The position numbers were made by a program, and so were the translations under genes. This document shows, piece by piece, positions 1 to 10,919 of a stretch of DNA of 64,000 bases; positions within the stretch are counted from its first letter, which is position 1; each line of letters begins with the position of its first letter. Source of the stretch: Agrypnia vestita (lineage: Eukaryota > Arthropoda > Insecta > Trichoptera > Phryganeidae); the NCBI GenBank assembly GCA_016648135.1, contig JADDOH010023006.1, positions 1 to 64,000 on the forward strand. The letters are read 5' to 3'. Below the pieces are notes generated by a model. That model saw only the letters and a program-made list of their open reading frames with translations, had not been told where the DNA came from and ran no database searches.

Positions 1-1440
1 CTGCACAATACTTTTAAAAAAATTATCGATGGATATTTTTTAACAATTTTCTTAAATCTCAACTTGATTTCATAAAATTCACTTGAAAAAATTCAAATTT
101 TAATTGAATACAAAATTTAATTATAATTGCAAAAGTTAATAGCATAATGAATCGCATTATTACATTGTTGATTTCTTAATTTGTTGATATGAAATTTTTT
201 TTACATTATTTTTTTTAAATTTACAATTTTAATCCGTTATAAATCTACATGATTAATTTTCTTGATAAATTTTGAGTATAGATCGCGCTATTTCACTTGC
301 ACCAACGTACATGTATATTCATCGCGCGCACGCCTGGAGTAGACTTCAATGTGCCTGGGAAGATAGGGGAACCATCGAAAGTGACTGGGGATTGTGGAAA
401 CATTATTCGTAAAGTTTTCTGAATAACATATATAAAAGCCACATTTTATACTATGACGAAAGTAGATTTATAAATAATCATACTATAAGGGTGTCTGGAA
501 AGGGGTTGTTACCGCCCGAAGTGTCCGCCAATAGACGAGGCGGTTTCTAATATGATTGTAAGTTAAAATATATGAAAACTAAGTTTTATACTATCACAAA
601 TTTGAAACACAATTTTACTCACCTTTACTACATGTTACCTGCCAAAGCCACCGCGACCCAGGTTGTATAGGCTGGGTTTGCTTATATCTGTATAGGAGAC
701 ATCTATAGAAGAATTTTCAGCTTTTATAATATAACGAAGGTCTGGGCGTCGCGGACTCTTAGACTATAGCCAATTTGAGATTTTGCAGTACTGCACGTAA
801 AATCCCGATTAGGAGCCACCTTTTTAACCTGTTGCCATCGACCAGTACATAGAATTAATACTCTTTGTGAAAAAATGAAACTAATAGCCATTGAAATAAG
901 AAAATTATAACATTTTAAACTTTTCCTGTAAAACTGGGTCTAGTGTAGATACCCGTTATTTACCTACAGTATACCTATGCGGATTTGCACTATCCCCGAC
1001 GATACATTCAATTAATTTTCTGTATATATTTTTTATTTAATTGTTTTTCATAATCTTCTGAGATATTTTGAAATACGTATGTAGAGTATTTGTAATAGTT
1101 AGTTTTATTTCTTTCTTATGTACTTTTAATTAATACTGTTTAATAATAAGTAATACTGTTTAAACAGTAAGGATGTCTCTTTGTTTTTAAGAAAAATTTT
1201 CATTTGTGATACACCGTATGTGTGCACACAAATAAATAAATTTAATGTTTTAATACAAAATTCAGTGCTTTTGAATTTTTTTCTCGTGATCCAGGACCAA
1301 ATTTTAATCAGCTGTTTGTGTAAAAAGTTGAGTGAAAGGGAATAAAGTTATAGTGCGCTTGACAGAGAGGCATTTTGAAAATTTTTAGTATAACAAAATT
1401 TTATAATAAACCTTTTGAGACGTTTTGAGCTTAAAGCTGA
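1..1440. other. AT-rich non-coding stretch
   Basis: No gene, RNA or clear mobile element seen. Presumably intron or spacer upstream of the SLC22-like exons. At 1446 a terminus like that of 56304 (CGGCCGTATTCTCAAATAAG) begins. Confidence 0.5.
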
Positions 1441-1658
1441 TAATCGGCCGTATTCTCAAATAAGAAATATTGCTATTTATTTATCTTGCATGTTATCATG
1501 CGTAATACATACGTGTTACTCTAACTAAAAGCAACTTAGTTCATGTTGGCCTTTAGTTAGAGAAACACGCATGTGAAGAGCATTTTCTGAAGGCGATGGT
1601 GTGTAAATAACACTATGGTTGTGGTGTGTAGTGATATTTACGTACTAGTCTAGTGGTA

Positions 1659-1699
1659 GTCCTGACGAAGAGACGGGTTACGTCTCGAAATCGGTAGAC
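1659..1699 (+). ncRNA. Hammerhead-like motif (second family)
   Basis: Core CTGACGA (1662-1668; position 7 is free in hammerheads), stem II GAGACG / CGTCTC with loop GGTTA, GAAA at 1687-1690, short stem III (T-CG-G), cleavage-type TA, and stem I GTC / GAC. Followed by an AT-rich tail that may be the rest of a retroelement. Confidence 0.6.
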
Positions 1700-2036
1700 A
1701 AAAAAGTAATTTTAGTGGTTATATATATATTTTTTTATTTTATTTATTATTTGGTCATCCAACAGGGAGACACAATCGCTTGGTGAGATGAAATACAAAA
1801 AAAAATAGTTAAATGTCTCCCACAATTAAAGGATAACACAAATAGGACATAACCATAGATAAGTCAACTTGACAATGACAGATAAAGCATCATTTATCCG
1901 ATTGTTCCAAAACATAGATACAAAGGGGCTCGTGATGTATATAATATACATAATCAGGGAGGGGGATAACATAAATAGCATTTGGTCAATGAATTCAATC
2001 CGTCCAGTATTACTCATCTGTTTGTTTCTCCCACAG

Positions 2037-2646
2037 ACCCGTACCTGACGGTGGGCCTGGCCGCCGCGGGCCGGCTGGGGGTGAACGTGGCCTACAACTC
2101 GGGCGCGCAGTACGCCGCGGAGCTGATCCCCACCGAGGTGCGCGGCCAGGGCGTGGCGGCGGTGCACGTGGCGGGATACGCTGCCACCTTTTTCAGCTCT
2201 TACATTCTCTACCTGGTGAGTAAGGTTGCGCTGGTGCTGCGCCGAGGAAAGCAACAATCGCAGCAGCGCCTTGACTGCAACGAAACAATATTTCTGTGGC
2301 GCTGTTGTTTTTCCCATATTAACGCTCTTTTAATATTCTCATCAACTCAAAATATTGTCATTTCGATTGTTCGCACGTTGACGATACTTTTCTCTGCTCA
2401 TTCTTTGGATTTCAACACTCTCTCTTCTAGGGCACGTACTCTCTGGCCATCCCGCCGCTGGTGCTGGGCGGGCTGTCCGTCCTGTGCGCTGGCCTCTGCC
2501 TGCTGCTGCCGGAGACCCTGGGCCGGTCCCTCCCGACCACCCTGCAGGACGGGGAGCACTTCGGGGAAGGAGAGCGCTGCTGGGACTTCGCCTTCTGCAA
2601 GACCAGCACCGTGTCCACGCAGGAGCTGGTCTCTGGGAATCATTGA
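2037..2646 (+). CDS. C-terminal exons of an SLC22-like MFS transporter
   Basis: Two exons, 2037-2215 and 2431-2646 (TGA stop), join in phase 0 across a GT-AG intron. They encode about 131 residues at the C-terminus of a 12-helix major facilitator of the organic cation/carnitine (SLC22, insect Orct/CarT-like) group. What is seen: the segment GVNVAYNSGAQYAAELIPTE followed by VRGQG, typical of the loop and helices 10-11 of SLC22 proteins; a last hydrophobic helix (LAIPPLVLGGLSVLCAGLCL); then PETLGRSLP, the family's PETxGxxLP signature, and a cytoplasmic tail ending STQELVSGNH. The exon begins with a partial codon, so upstream exons lie outside the window. GC content is much higher than in the flanking DNA, as expected for a conserved exon. 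The substrate cannot be told from this part. Confidence 0.85.
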
Positions 2647-2699
2647 CCGAATGATCGGCGCTGCAGTTACTGAGTTTATTTCATCTGAGACCTAAATTT

Positions 2700-3689
2700 T
2701 AGGCCGGTGGTACGCCTGCACTTCAGCATTCTAGATTGTTGTCGGAATAGACAATTGTTGAGACAAACATCTTACGTGCTTGGTGCGCGGGCGCACTGAT
2801 AGTGAGGTAGTGATGGGTCCACTCTGTACTACCTACTACAATATAGTACTACATTACATTGAAGTGTAGTGCGCACTACAAACTACACACACTTCAAAGC
2901 TATTGAAGTGTGTGTAGTACATACCTACGTCCAATAGTACATTTTTTTATGTGAAATTTTTGGGAAATCGATGTAGATAAATGAAGAAATTTGTGAAAAC
3001 TGAAACAACCCCCCCCCCCCAATGGTTTTTAAAATTTTCTAGTAGCACACTTTTCAAGAAGCTAGTTCACTTCATTAATACTACAATTAGTTCACTTTGT
3101 GTAATTTTTACTACAAATGTACTATGTGCACTTTGTAGTCTTCAAACTGGTGAACGTGTGTGTGTGTGTTGTAGTCTTCATTTTGAAATGTAGTTTTTCG
3201 CACCGATTTGCGCTAATCGGTTTTTAAAATTGACACCCCAGTCGTTGAACCGTTATTTAATCGTATTGAGATTTGCTGTTTATTTTGATACCTTCGGCAC
3301 CAAATCCTTAAATATATCTAATATTCCAGATCATTGATTCTAAAAAGTTGTAACCTACATTTTTTTCTTGTAGTCTTCTCAAACTGTCGCCTCCCTGATA
3401 CTCGGTTTTCTGCTGCCCATTTCCAATTATCTCTCAGCAGCTGTTTCGTTACCTTTCTTTACATTGTCTCCCCAGCGGAGTCGCGGTTTTCTAATCAGTA
3501 TTTTTACTCCTGGATTTCTATCGAGTATTCTTTTTGCGATTCATGAATGATACATCCCTTGCAAGTGTTTGTTGCAGTTTTAGGTATAACGTTCACATTT
3601 TAAATTACCTCTTAAGGCCCGCAAAACACTGGAAATTATATATTCAATATGATGGGAATAATAGCTTAAAATGTATTTACCTAGTATAA
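2700..3689. other. Spacer with short CACTACA/TTGAAGTG repeats
   Basis: 2820-2945 and 3045-3195 contain many short direct and inverted ACTACA / TGTAGT words (for example GAAGTGTGTGTAGTACATAC). Otherwise nothing recognisable. Confidence 0.4.
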
Positions 3690-4236
3690 ATAGGGTTAAT
3701 TGGAAAACATTGATAACCTTGCAGGACTACATTCTTGCCTTCATTGTGAGTCGAAAATGTTCAAGCAGCCATGACCTAATTAATATCAATGGTTATGGAG
3801 TTATGCAATATCAAAGTTTGCATTTTTTCCCAATATTTCTTTTTTTCAATATTTTTTTACAAAACGTTGAACTATCATTACAGTAACTTAAATTGATTTC
3901 GAAAAATTCATTCGTTTCAATCAATACAAGTAAAATAAAATGATAAAAATCCTACAGAAATTCCAATTGGAATTCAAAGCTTTTTATAATTTTATTTGAC
4001 TCGTATTAAACGGAATGAATATTTCATATTCGATACAGGTAAGTTACTGTAATGATAGTTCAACGTTTTACAAAAAATAAGTCATAAATATTGAGAAAAA
4101 AATGCAAAACATCATGTCGCTTATCTCCATAACTAAGTATTAATATTAGTCCATGGTTGCTGCAACATTTTCGACTCATAATCAAGGCAGGAATATAGTC
4201 CTGCGAGGGTATCAATGTTTTCCAAATAACCCTGCA
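3690..4236. repeat. Long hairpin repeat, copy 1
   Basis: Arms starting GGAAAACATTGATAACCTTG and containing CGAAAATGTTCAAGCAGCCA are mirrored at 4060-4236. Same family as 35722-36222. The open frame at 3671-3886 lies inside the left arm and is not a gene. Confidence 0.8.
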
Positions 4237-4729
4237 TATTTATTTATTTTTTTACAGTAAAGATAGCGACAGTTTTTTTGCAATGGTATTTCTCTTCTAC
4301 ATGAGTAATGCAACTCGCGAGTAGGAGATTATCAAAATTATTTTAGCGAGCCCACATTACTGACTATATTATGGTTTCCAAAGCGATTATCAAACATTTC
4401 AAAAAAATTTTATGACTTGACTTTTATTACTTTACATGACTTGTCTCTTTATTAAACATAAATTTTATAAGTAAGTCTTTTTATTTATTTTTCGGAAATA
4501 AAACATATAGAAGTTAATGATATGTATGAATATGAACATTAGTTAGCGAATCGAACATATTAACCTGTGTCCTAACATATTTCACAGGGAAACACATGCA
4601 ATACATACAAAAAGTAATCTAATCTAATACATATAAATGCAAAGCTTCTGTTCTAACGTTCATCGAAAGTGCATGAGTGAGGAAACAGAAAAATTAGACA
4701 TGCTTTTAACAGTGGCGTGCAGTAGACAT

Positions 4730-5426
4730 ACGGCCCGATTCTGAAAATAACAATGTCTGGATCTTTAAGATCTTTATCCCAACACTTAATAGACGATAAT
4801 AAAAATTAAAAATGTCCAGAGCGGATTTTGTAATTCTACGGCTCAAATACATTGTATTAATAGATGATATAAGAAAGATTGTTTCTTACAAACGTATTCA
4901 TTTCTTCATCCACAGCGTCCAGATGAAATATCATGGTTAAACTTGTCGAAACCGCGTTCGGCGTTACCGCGTATTCAAATCTTCCCATCTTGACATTTTT
5001 TGACAGGTATGTCTGGATCTTTAAGATCTTTATCCCAACACTTAATAGACGATAATAAAAAATAAAAATAAACGAGACATAGCTTTACGTCGGTGTTTGT
5101 TTCTGTAAGTTTCTACATGAGATATAGAGGGAGGGAGAAAAATGTAAATTGTTATCTGTCAAAAATCAAGATGTGAAGATTTGAATACGCGGTAACGCCG
5201 AACACGGTCATGACAAGTTTAGCCATGATATTTCATCTGGACGCTGTAGATGAAGAAATGAATACGTTTGTAAGAAACAATCTTTCTTATACCATCTTTT
5301 AATACAGTGTATTTGAGCCGTAGAATTACAAAATCCGCTCTGGACATTTTTAATTTTTATTATCGTCTATTAAGTGTTGGGATAAAGATCTTAAAGATCC
5401 AGACATTGTTATTTTCAGAATACGGA
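4730..5426. repeat. Long inverted-repeat element (about 260-bp arms)
   Basis: The left arm (CCGATTCTGAAAATAACAAT, then GATCTTTAAGATC, to GCGTATTCAAATCTTCCC) is mirrored at 5170-5425. An extra direct copy of the arm's start lies in the centre (5010-5060). Termini resemble those of the elements at 46061 and 56304. Confidence 0.85.
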
Positions 5427-5499
5427 TGATAATATGAGGTCTCCTGCTGTAACCGACCATAGATAGAGACTGTACAGGTCCACAATATTTCAAAAGCGA

Positions 5500-5615
5500 T
5501 TTCTGTCTTGATTATGAGCCGAAAGTATATCTATAGTTACCTATGGAGATATGCAATATCAAAGTTGACATTTTTTTTTCCAATATGTCTGGCTGATTTT
5601 TTGCAAAAATTTGAA
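5500..5615. repeat. Hairpin repeat, half copy
   Basis: Single arm: TTGATTATGAGCCGAAAGTA and GGAGATATGCAATATCAAAG, as in the copies at 3690 and 35722. Confidence 0.6.
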
Positions 5616-6765
5616 CACGATTATGAAAAATGAATTCCCTTCTATACGAGACAAATTAAAAACTAAAAACCTTGTAAAAATTGAATTTTCTTATAGTTAT
5701 AGTATTATATATTTTAATATAATTAAATCGGGAATTGGACACATTAAATTTATAAGATTCTTTATATGCGACAAACGGCAAAATGCTGATTTTTTACAAA
5801 ACATAAATTTTATGACATTATCGATAACAATTTCATCGTAAAGAAGCGTATTCATATTGGACAAAAAATGTTTAAAAACTTATACTTCATAAAATTTATT
5901 TACAAATTACCATAAACTAATTTATATAAATTGAAGCAAACTGATATTGAATAAATTGTATTCAATAGACTGAAATGAATTAAATAAAAGTAATAATCGA
6001 TTTAAAAAATACCACTCTGTCAGCAGATGATTGCAAATTCGTGTAACAAAAGTGTATACAGAAACAATCAAAAATAAAAACACTCGCCTGATTATAACTC
6101 TAAGAAATATATAATTTTAAATCGTCTATTTCAAAAGATTAAGATAACTATCCTGGGCTATTTTAAATAGTTTTTTTCTAAAATAATTAATATTTGTTCC
6201 CAGAACCTTCAGCAATTTGCTTGTACGTGCTGCACGCCACTGGCATCCAAAAGATAACAAATAAATCATATATGTAGGTATATGTGTGTTGTATGATGAT
6301 TCATGGTATCTATGAGAACATGAGTCATCCTACAGTTCATTATATAATTCAAAATTCCGTGTGGTTCACATTTCATCACGAAATTTACCGAATTATTTAG
6401 CAATAATTGTTCATATTCTTGCGATATGGGGCACGGTAGCCAAGTTGATTCTTGGTTCCTTCCTTTCTTCCTTCAGCGGCAATTAGGGGAATTAATTTGG
6501 AATTATTTTAATTTTAATTACATTTATAATATACCTATGTACCTATATAATTTGACTAAGATATTTAATTACTGTACATTTTACATATTGGTAGATTATC
6601 TTTTAATAAATTGTGTTGTACAAAGTTTCATGCGCTTTATTTATTATTAGCCTTAATACCCGAGATTAAGCCTCATTTGAAATGGTCTAACATAAATTGT
6701 TTTATTAAACATTCACACCATGCAAATCAAAAAAGAAAAACGTCCATCAATTTTTTTATTTTTTT

Positions 6766-6903
6766 AAAACGCTTCATCAGGACGAGAGGCCCAATTACTG
6801 ATGTCGTTATATCACAAAAACACCCAAGCTTGATCAATCACCGGGAATCGAACCCAGAACCCTCAGTGTGCGAAACCAGTGTCATACCCACTGGGCTACG
6901 AAC
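6766..6903 (-). repeat. tRNA-derived SINE, family A
   Basis: Reverse copy with GCTTCATCAGGACGAGAGGC and GGGAATCGAACCCAGAACCC. Confidence 0.75.
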
Positions 6904-7142
6904 AGAACATTGAATCTTGCAAAACATTTTTATGAAAAAATCGCGTTCTCTTGTAAACAGGACTCGCAAACTTTTGTAAAATCCAATATTTTTAATTCGT
7001 GACAATTCAACAACAAATTAAAATTGAACTCAAGTATCAAAATTTACCAACTTGAAACTCTCAGGCGTATGAAGAACAACCATTACTTCCATATCGAGTT
7101 GCGTTGTTTTTTTAGACTGCATGAGTCATTGGAGGTTTATTA

Positions 7143-8421
7143 TTAGGTCCTTACATATGAAATTGGCGTTTTGCCGTACTGGCAAATTTGATCTCAAATA
7201 TCTTCTCTTTGGTTAGGAATTCCAAATCCAAATTTATACAGCTATTTACTCATGTATTTGTGTTTTGAAAATTATAATTCATTTGTTTTTTCCTCAATTG
7301 TTTTTTTCTTTGCGTCACTCAGTTTACAAAATGAAAAACTTGAAATATCGCGTTATTTACGAGTACGAGTTCCACCGTGGCACCAGTGCTGCAGAAACGG
7401 CTCGAAGGATTAATGATGTGTATGGCGACGGTGCCGCAAAAGAAAACACAGTGCGTTTTTGGTTCCAACGTTTTCGTTCTGGAAATTTCGACCTGCAGAA
7501 CAAGCCCCGTGGACGGCCGGAGACCAAAGTTGATAATGAAGAATTGAAGGCTATTGTGGAAGCGGATCCATCGCAAACCACATCCGAGTTAGCTGCAGGC
7601 TGCGGTGTTAGTGATAAAACTGTTTTAATCCACTTGAAGCAAATTGGTAAGGTGAAAAAGCTTGAAAGGTGGGTACCTCACGAATTGAGTGAAGCAAGTC
7701 AACAAACGCGCGTTGACTGCTGCGTTGCATTACTCAACTGGCACAATAATGAAGGGATTTTAAATCATTACCTATGATTTAAAGTGGATCCTGTACGATA
7801 ATCGGAAGCGCTCATCGCAATGGCTGAACCCTGCCGAACCAGCCAAACCATGCCCCAAGCGAAAATTTACTCCAAAAAAGTTACTTGTGAGCGTTTGGTG
7901 GACTAGTGCTGGTGTCGTTCACTACAGCTTTCTTAAATCTGGCCAGACGATTACGGCAGATGTCTATTGTCAGCAACTGCAAACCATGATGGAAAAGCTA
8001 GCTGCTAAACAACCGAGGCTGGTTAATCGCTCTAGGCCACTGCTGCTTCATGATAACGCTAGACCACACACTGCACAACAGACGGCTACCAAATTAGAGG
8101 AGCTTCAATTGGAATGTCTAAGACATCCACCGTACTCTCCGGACCTTGCCCCAACAGATTACCATTTTTTTTCGAAATTTGGATAACTTCTTGCAAAGGA
8201 AATAATTCAACTCCGATGGGGCAGTCCAAACCGCCTTCAAAGATTTTATTGATTCTCGTCCGAATGGTTTTTTAGTAAAGGGATCGATGAACTACCTATG
8301 AGATGGCAAAAGTGCATAGATAGCAATGGTACATACTTTGATTAAATAAATATATTATAAAAAAAAAATCGGCTTTATGTTCCTCCCATACTAAACGCCA
8401 ATTTCATATGTAGGGACCTAA
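7143..8421 (+). mobile_element. mariner-family transposon, frameshifted copy
   Basis: 1279 bp bounded by TA duplications (7141-7142 and 8422-8423), with 26-bp terminal inverted repeats beginning TTAGGTCC and differing at one base. The transposase starts at 7331 (MKNLKYRVIYEYEFHRGTSA), with a helix-turn-helix N-terminus and GRPETKVDNEEL. A frameshift near 7762 precedes the first catalytic block. The second Asp (LLLHDNARPH) and third Asp (HPPYSPDLAPTDYHFF) are in a later frame (7887-8186), followed by another frameshift near 8170. The usual CDEKW block reads YDLKW, so a catalytic-region residue is also changed. Non-functional, but its ends are intact. Cecropia/irritans-like by TIR and length. 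Confidence 0.92.
7331..8240 (+). pseudogene. mariner transposase (two frameshifts)
   Basis: The frame beginning MKNLKYRVIY is open to 7777. From about 7763 the homology continues one frame over (IITYDLKWILYDNRKRSSQW) and runs to YHFF at about 8170, where it shifts again. The D,D34D spacing region HDNARPHTAQQ to SPDLAPTDY is preserved. The gene could not make transposase. Confidence 0.88.
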
Positions 8422-9162
8422 TATTTTGAACCCTGAGTTCAAAATGGGTCACTCGTTGATATTTTCATTTGGTGGAGGGAAGCGTGTGAGTACCTATATA
8501 GATATTTTGTTAATCGTTTTATTTTTAATTCGCTTGGTTGCAGTTGCAAAATAACACTATTTTTGGAAATCTAATTATTTCCTTTAAAAAAATCCGCATT
8601 ACAAAGTCGAATAATTACCTCTTGTAACATAAGTTATTTTAAGACGAAAGGATAGGACATTCGAACACCATAATCACACAATTTTTTAAGAATTTAACTT
8701 AAAATTGCACTGTCATTGACATTCCTTCGGTTGAGGTGCCCAGCCCATCGCCATTTCAGCTTTATCATTCAGGAAATCTTTTTAACCTCAACGAAGTGAA
8801 GAATTTCTCCTCCCTAGACATCTAAACTGTATTAAAAGCCCTATAATGCTTTCAGGTAGGCAAAAATACAATGCTAAAGATATATTGAGGTTCTGAAAAA
8901 TTTACAATTTCGCAACAATGATAGTCCAGCGATATGAGAACACCAAACCAATCCTTTTAAGGAATTTTAAGACAGATATATGTAGAACATACCTACTTAC
9001 CTATCTACAACATCTAAAAAACTATTAACCTCCGAAAACGCGGATAGGACAAAGGTAATTAATTATAAATAATACTTATACATACATATCTAAGTACCGA
9101 GAAATAAAAAAACCTTACAATTAATAAGAAAACACTTTGCATTATCCACTAATTTGTTGAAT

Positions 9163-9204
9163 TATCAACACGTTTCAAGGCCAATGATCCCTTCATCAAG
9201 ATAC
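9163..9204 (-). ncRNA. Decayed hammerhead-like motif
   Basis: On the minus strand: stem I TATC/GATA, core TTGATGA (C3 changed to T), a loop closed by AGG/CCT, GAAAC, then GTGTT. The C3 change would be expected to abolish cleavage. Confidence 0.45.
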
Positions 9205-9299
9205 AACGTACCTATCTATACTAAAAATTAAAAACCGAAGTATAGACATTAACAAAATTAAAATAAATAGGTAGGTATACGGGAGATAAACGAAGATTT

Positions 9300-9465
9300 G
9301 GCGGCCATTGTAGTCCAGTGGGCATGACACTGGCTTCCCAAACCGAGGGTTGCGGTATGTATTGTGACCTCAGCGGGAATCGAACCCGATTTCCGCTGAG
9401 GTCACAATACATCTGTATTACTCAAGCCTGGAATGTTCTTGTAACGTGTTTCGCTACAGACACAG
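9300..9465 (+). repeat. SINE family A with an internal palindrome
   Basis: Normal head GGCGGCCATTGTAGTCCAGT, then the middle segment is present twice as an inverted pair (TATTGTGACCTCAGCGGGAA to its mirror, 9357-9413), then the normal body CTCAAGCCTGGAATGTT. Confidence 0.75.
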
Positions 9466-10897
9466 CCTGTATGGTACCTAGCTTAACAAAAAAAAATATT
9501 TGCCACTACACTGCCGAAATACTGAGACCTAGACACGAATAACTAATTAAGGACTAATGTGAAAACAAATTTAAAAGGTAACTATTTGTAAAAGGGACCT
9601 GGTTTGTTTATAATATTTAATTTTCTATTTACGCTTTTCCTAATTTCTAATTTATCCGACTTGTTCCTATGTTATTTGTGTATTTAACTATGTGTACAAA
9701 TAATGTTACCAAAACCTTATTTTACATTTATTGAAGAAGAAAAAGAACATTGTTTAACATTCGGTTCGTAAAACTCGAAACAGCACTAGAGACGATACTG
9801 CCAGTGTTGGATGACACAAGAACTTCAGTGACGCATTTTCATCTCCATGAACGATTTTTATCGTGTAAGAATTACTAAGAAAAAATGTATCATTTTACTG
9901 AATAAATATTATTTTAGCTTCTTATAAAATATTACTAAAAATTCCAAAGACGATTCTTATTATTTTTTTTCTAAAAATTCAAAAGAAGATTTCTGGCAGA
10001 CTGAGCCCCATTTAGTTGCCACTCCCGCGAAGGAAGTTCAAACATTACCTGCGCTCTGACCAATACCAACAACGCAGACTCAAACCAGAGTCACCAAGAT
10101 GGATCTCACCCTGAAGGTTCGTCACGCTGCGGCTGATGACTTTACGTCACGGTAATTTCTACCACGGGTCCGGGGACTTTCCACAGGACGATGAAAGTTA
10201 CCAAGAACTTGTACGTAGTCCCGAAGATTTGAATTGACAGAAACCGTGCCAACAAACTTTGTCGCGTTGTATATATTGTTAAATTAGAAAAGCTTTCGTA
10301 TATGAGTTCTAAGCATCCATCTATCGAAATTAATCTAAACTATTTACTTCGTACACTTACTTTTTTTAATAATAATGGTTTGCCTTCACAAAACATTCTT
10401 AACTCTGTGATTTATGTATATATTATATACGTATAGTCACAATAAATGTTTTTAATAAAAATATTTTTCTACGTAATGATTTATAGTATTATTTATACAA
10501 TAATAATTGTTATTTTAAGCGTTCGTCAACAAATCAACGATTTACACTGGCAGAAGTATTCTGATGTTTTAAATTTAAAAAAGTTTTTATTTGTTATGTT
10601 TATTAAGATATTTGTTTACTTAAATTTATTTAATTTATGAATATTGAGATAATAATTCGGCGAACCCGTATGAACTCGTAGAGATTTGACTCACACTCTC
10701 TGTTTTACCGACAGAATATGTCAGTCGAGCATCTGCCAAATAAGGAGTTGTACGGTATACTCTCTTACTCTTATCTATGGTTGTACGTCACTGCCCGCCG
10801 TGTGGTTCCCGCTGTGAAGCTTCGTTCAGGATTTGTTCTATTTTGATCAGAATAAGTCCATAATTTCGCTAAGCGTCGTTTCAATTCTATAATTAAG

Positions 10898-10919
10898 ATG
10901 TCACAAGCGTACTCCAACA
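10898..10919 (+). CDS. flr: flr exon 1 (start exon)
   Basis: Encodes only MSQAYSN plus one base of the next codon, ending at a GTAAGT donor. The ATG follows AATTAAG. The 5' leader and promoter must lie just upstream; there is no clear TATA box. Confidence 0.8.

Larger units (their letters stand above)
8424..10890. other. Intergenic region upstream of flr
   Basis: Apart from the hammerhead relic (9163) and a rearranged SINE (9300) I see no gene. The last few hundred bases, GC-richer near 10780-10860, should hold the flr promoter and leader. Confidence 0.4.

Noticed and set aside
1826..2317. 163-codon minus-strand frame over the SLC22-like exon
   Set aside because: Antisense shadow of the GC-rich exon at 2037-2215.
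2820..3200. Possible CRISPR-like or satellite array of ACTACA/TGTAGT words
   Set aside because: Units are irregular in spacing and orientation, with no constant repeat or spacer length, in a eukaryotic genome.
10446..10640. Hydrophobic 64-codon frame upstream of flr
   Set aside because: AT-rich low-complexity translation (Ile, Phe, Tyr); no conserved motif or splice context.
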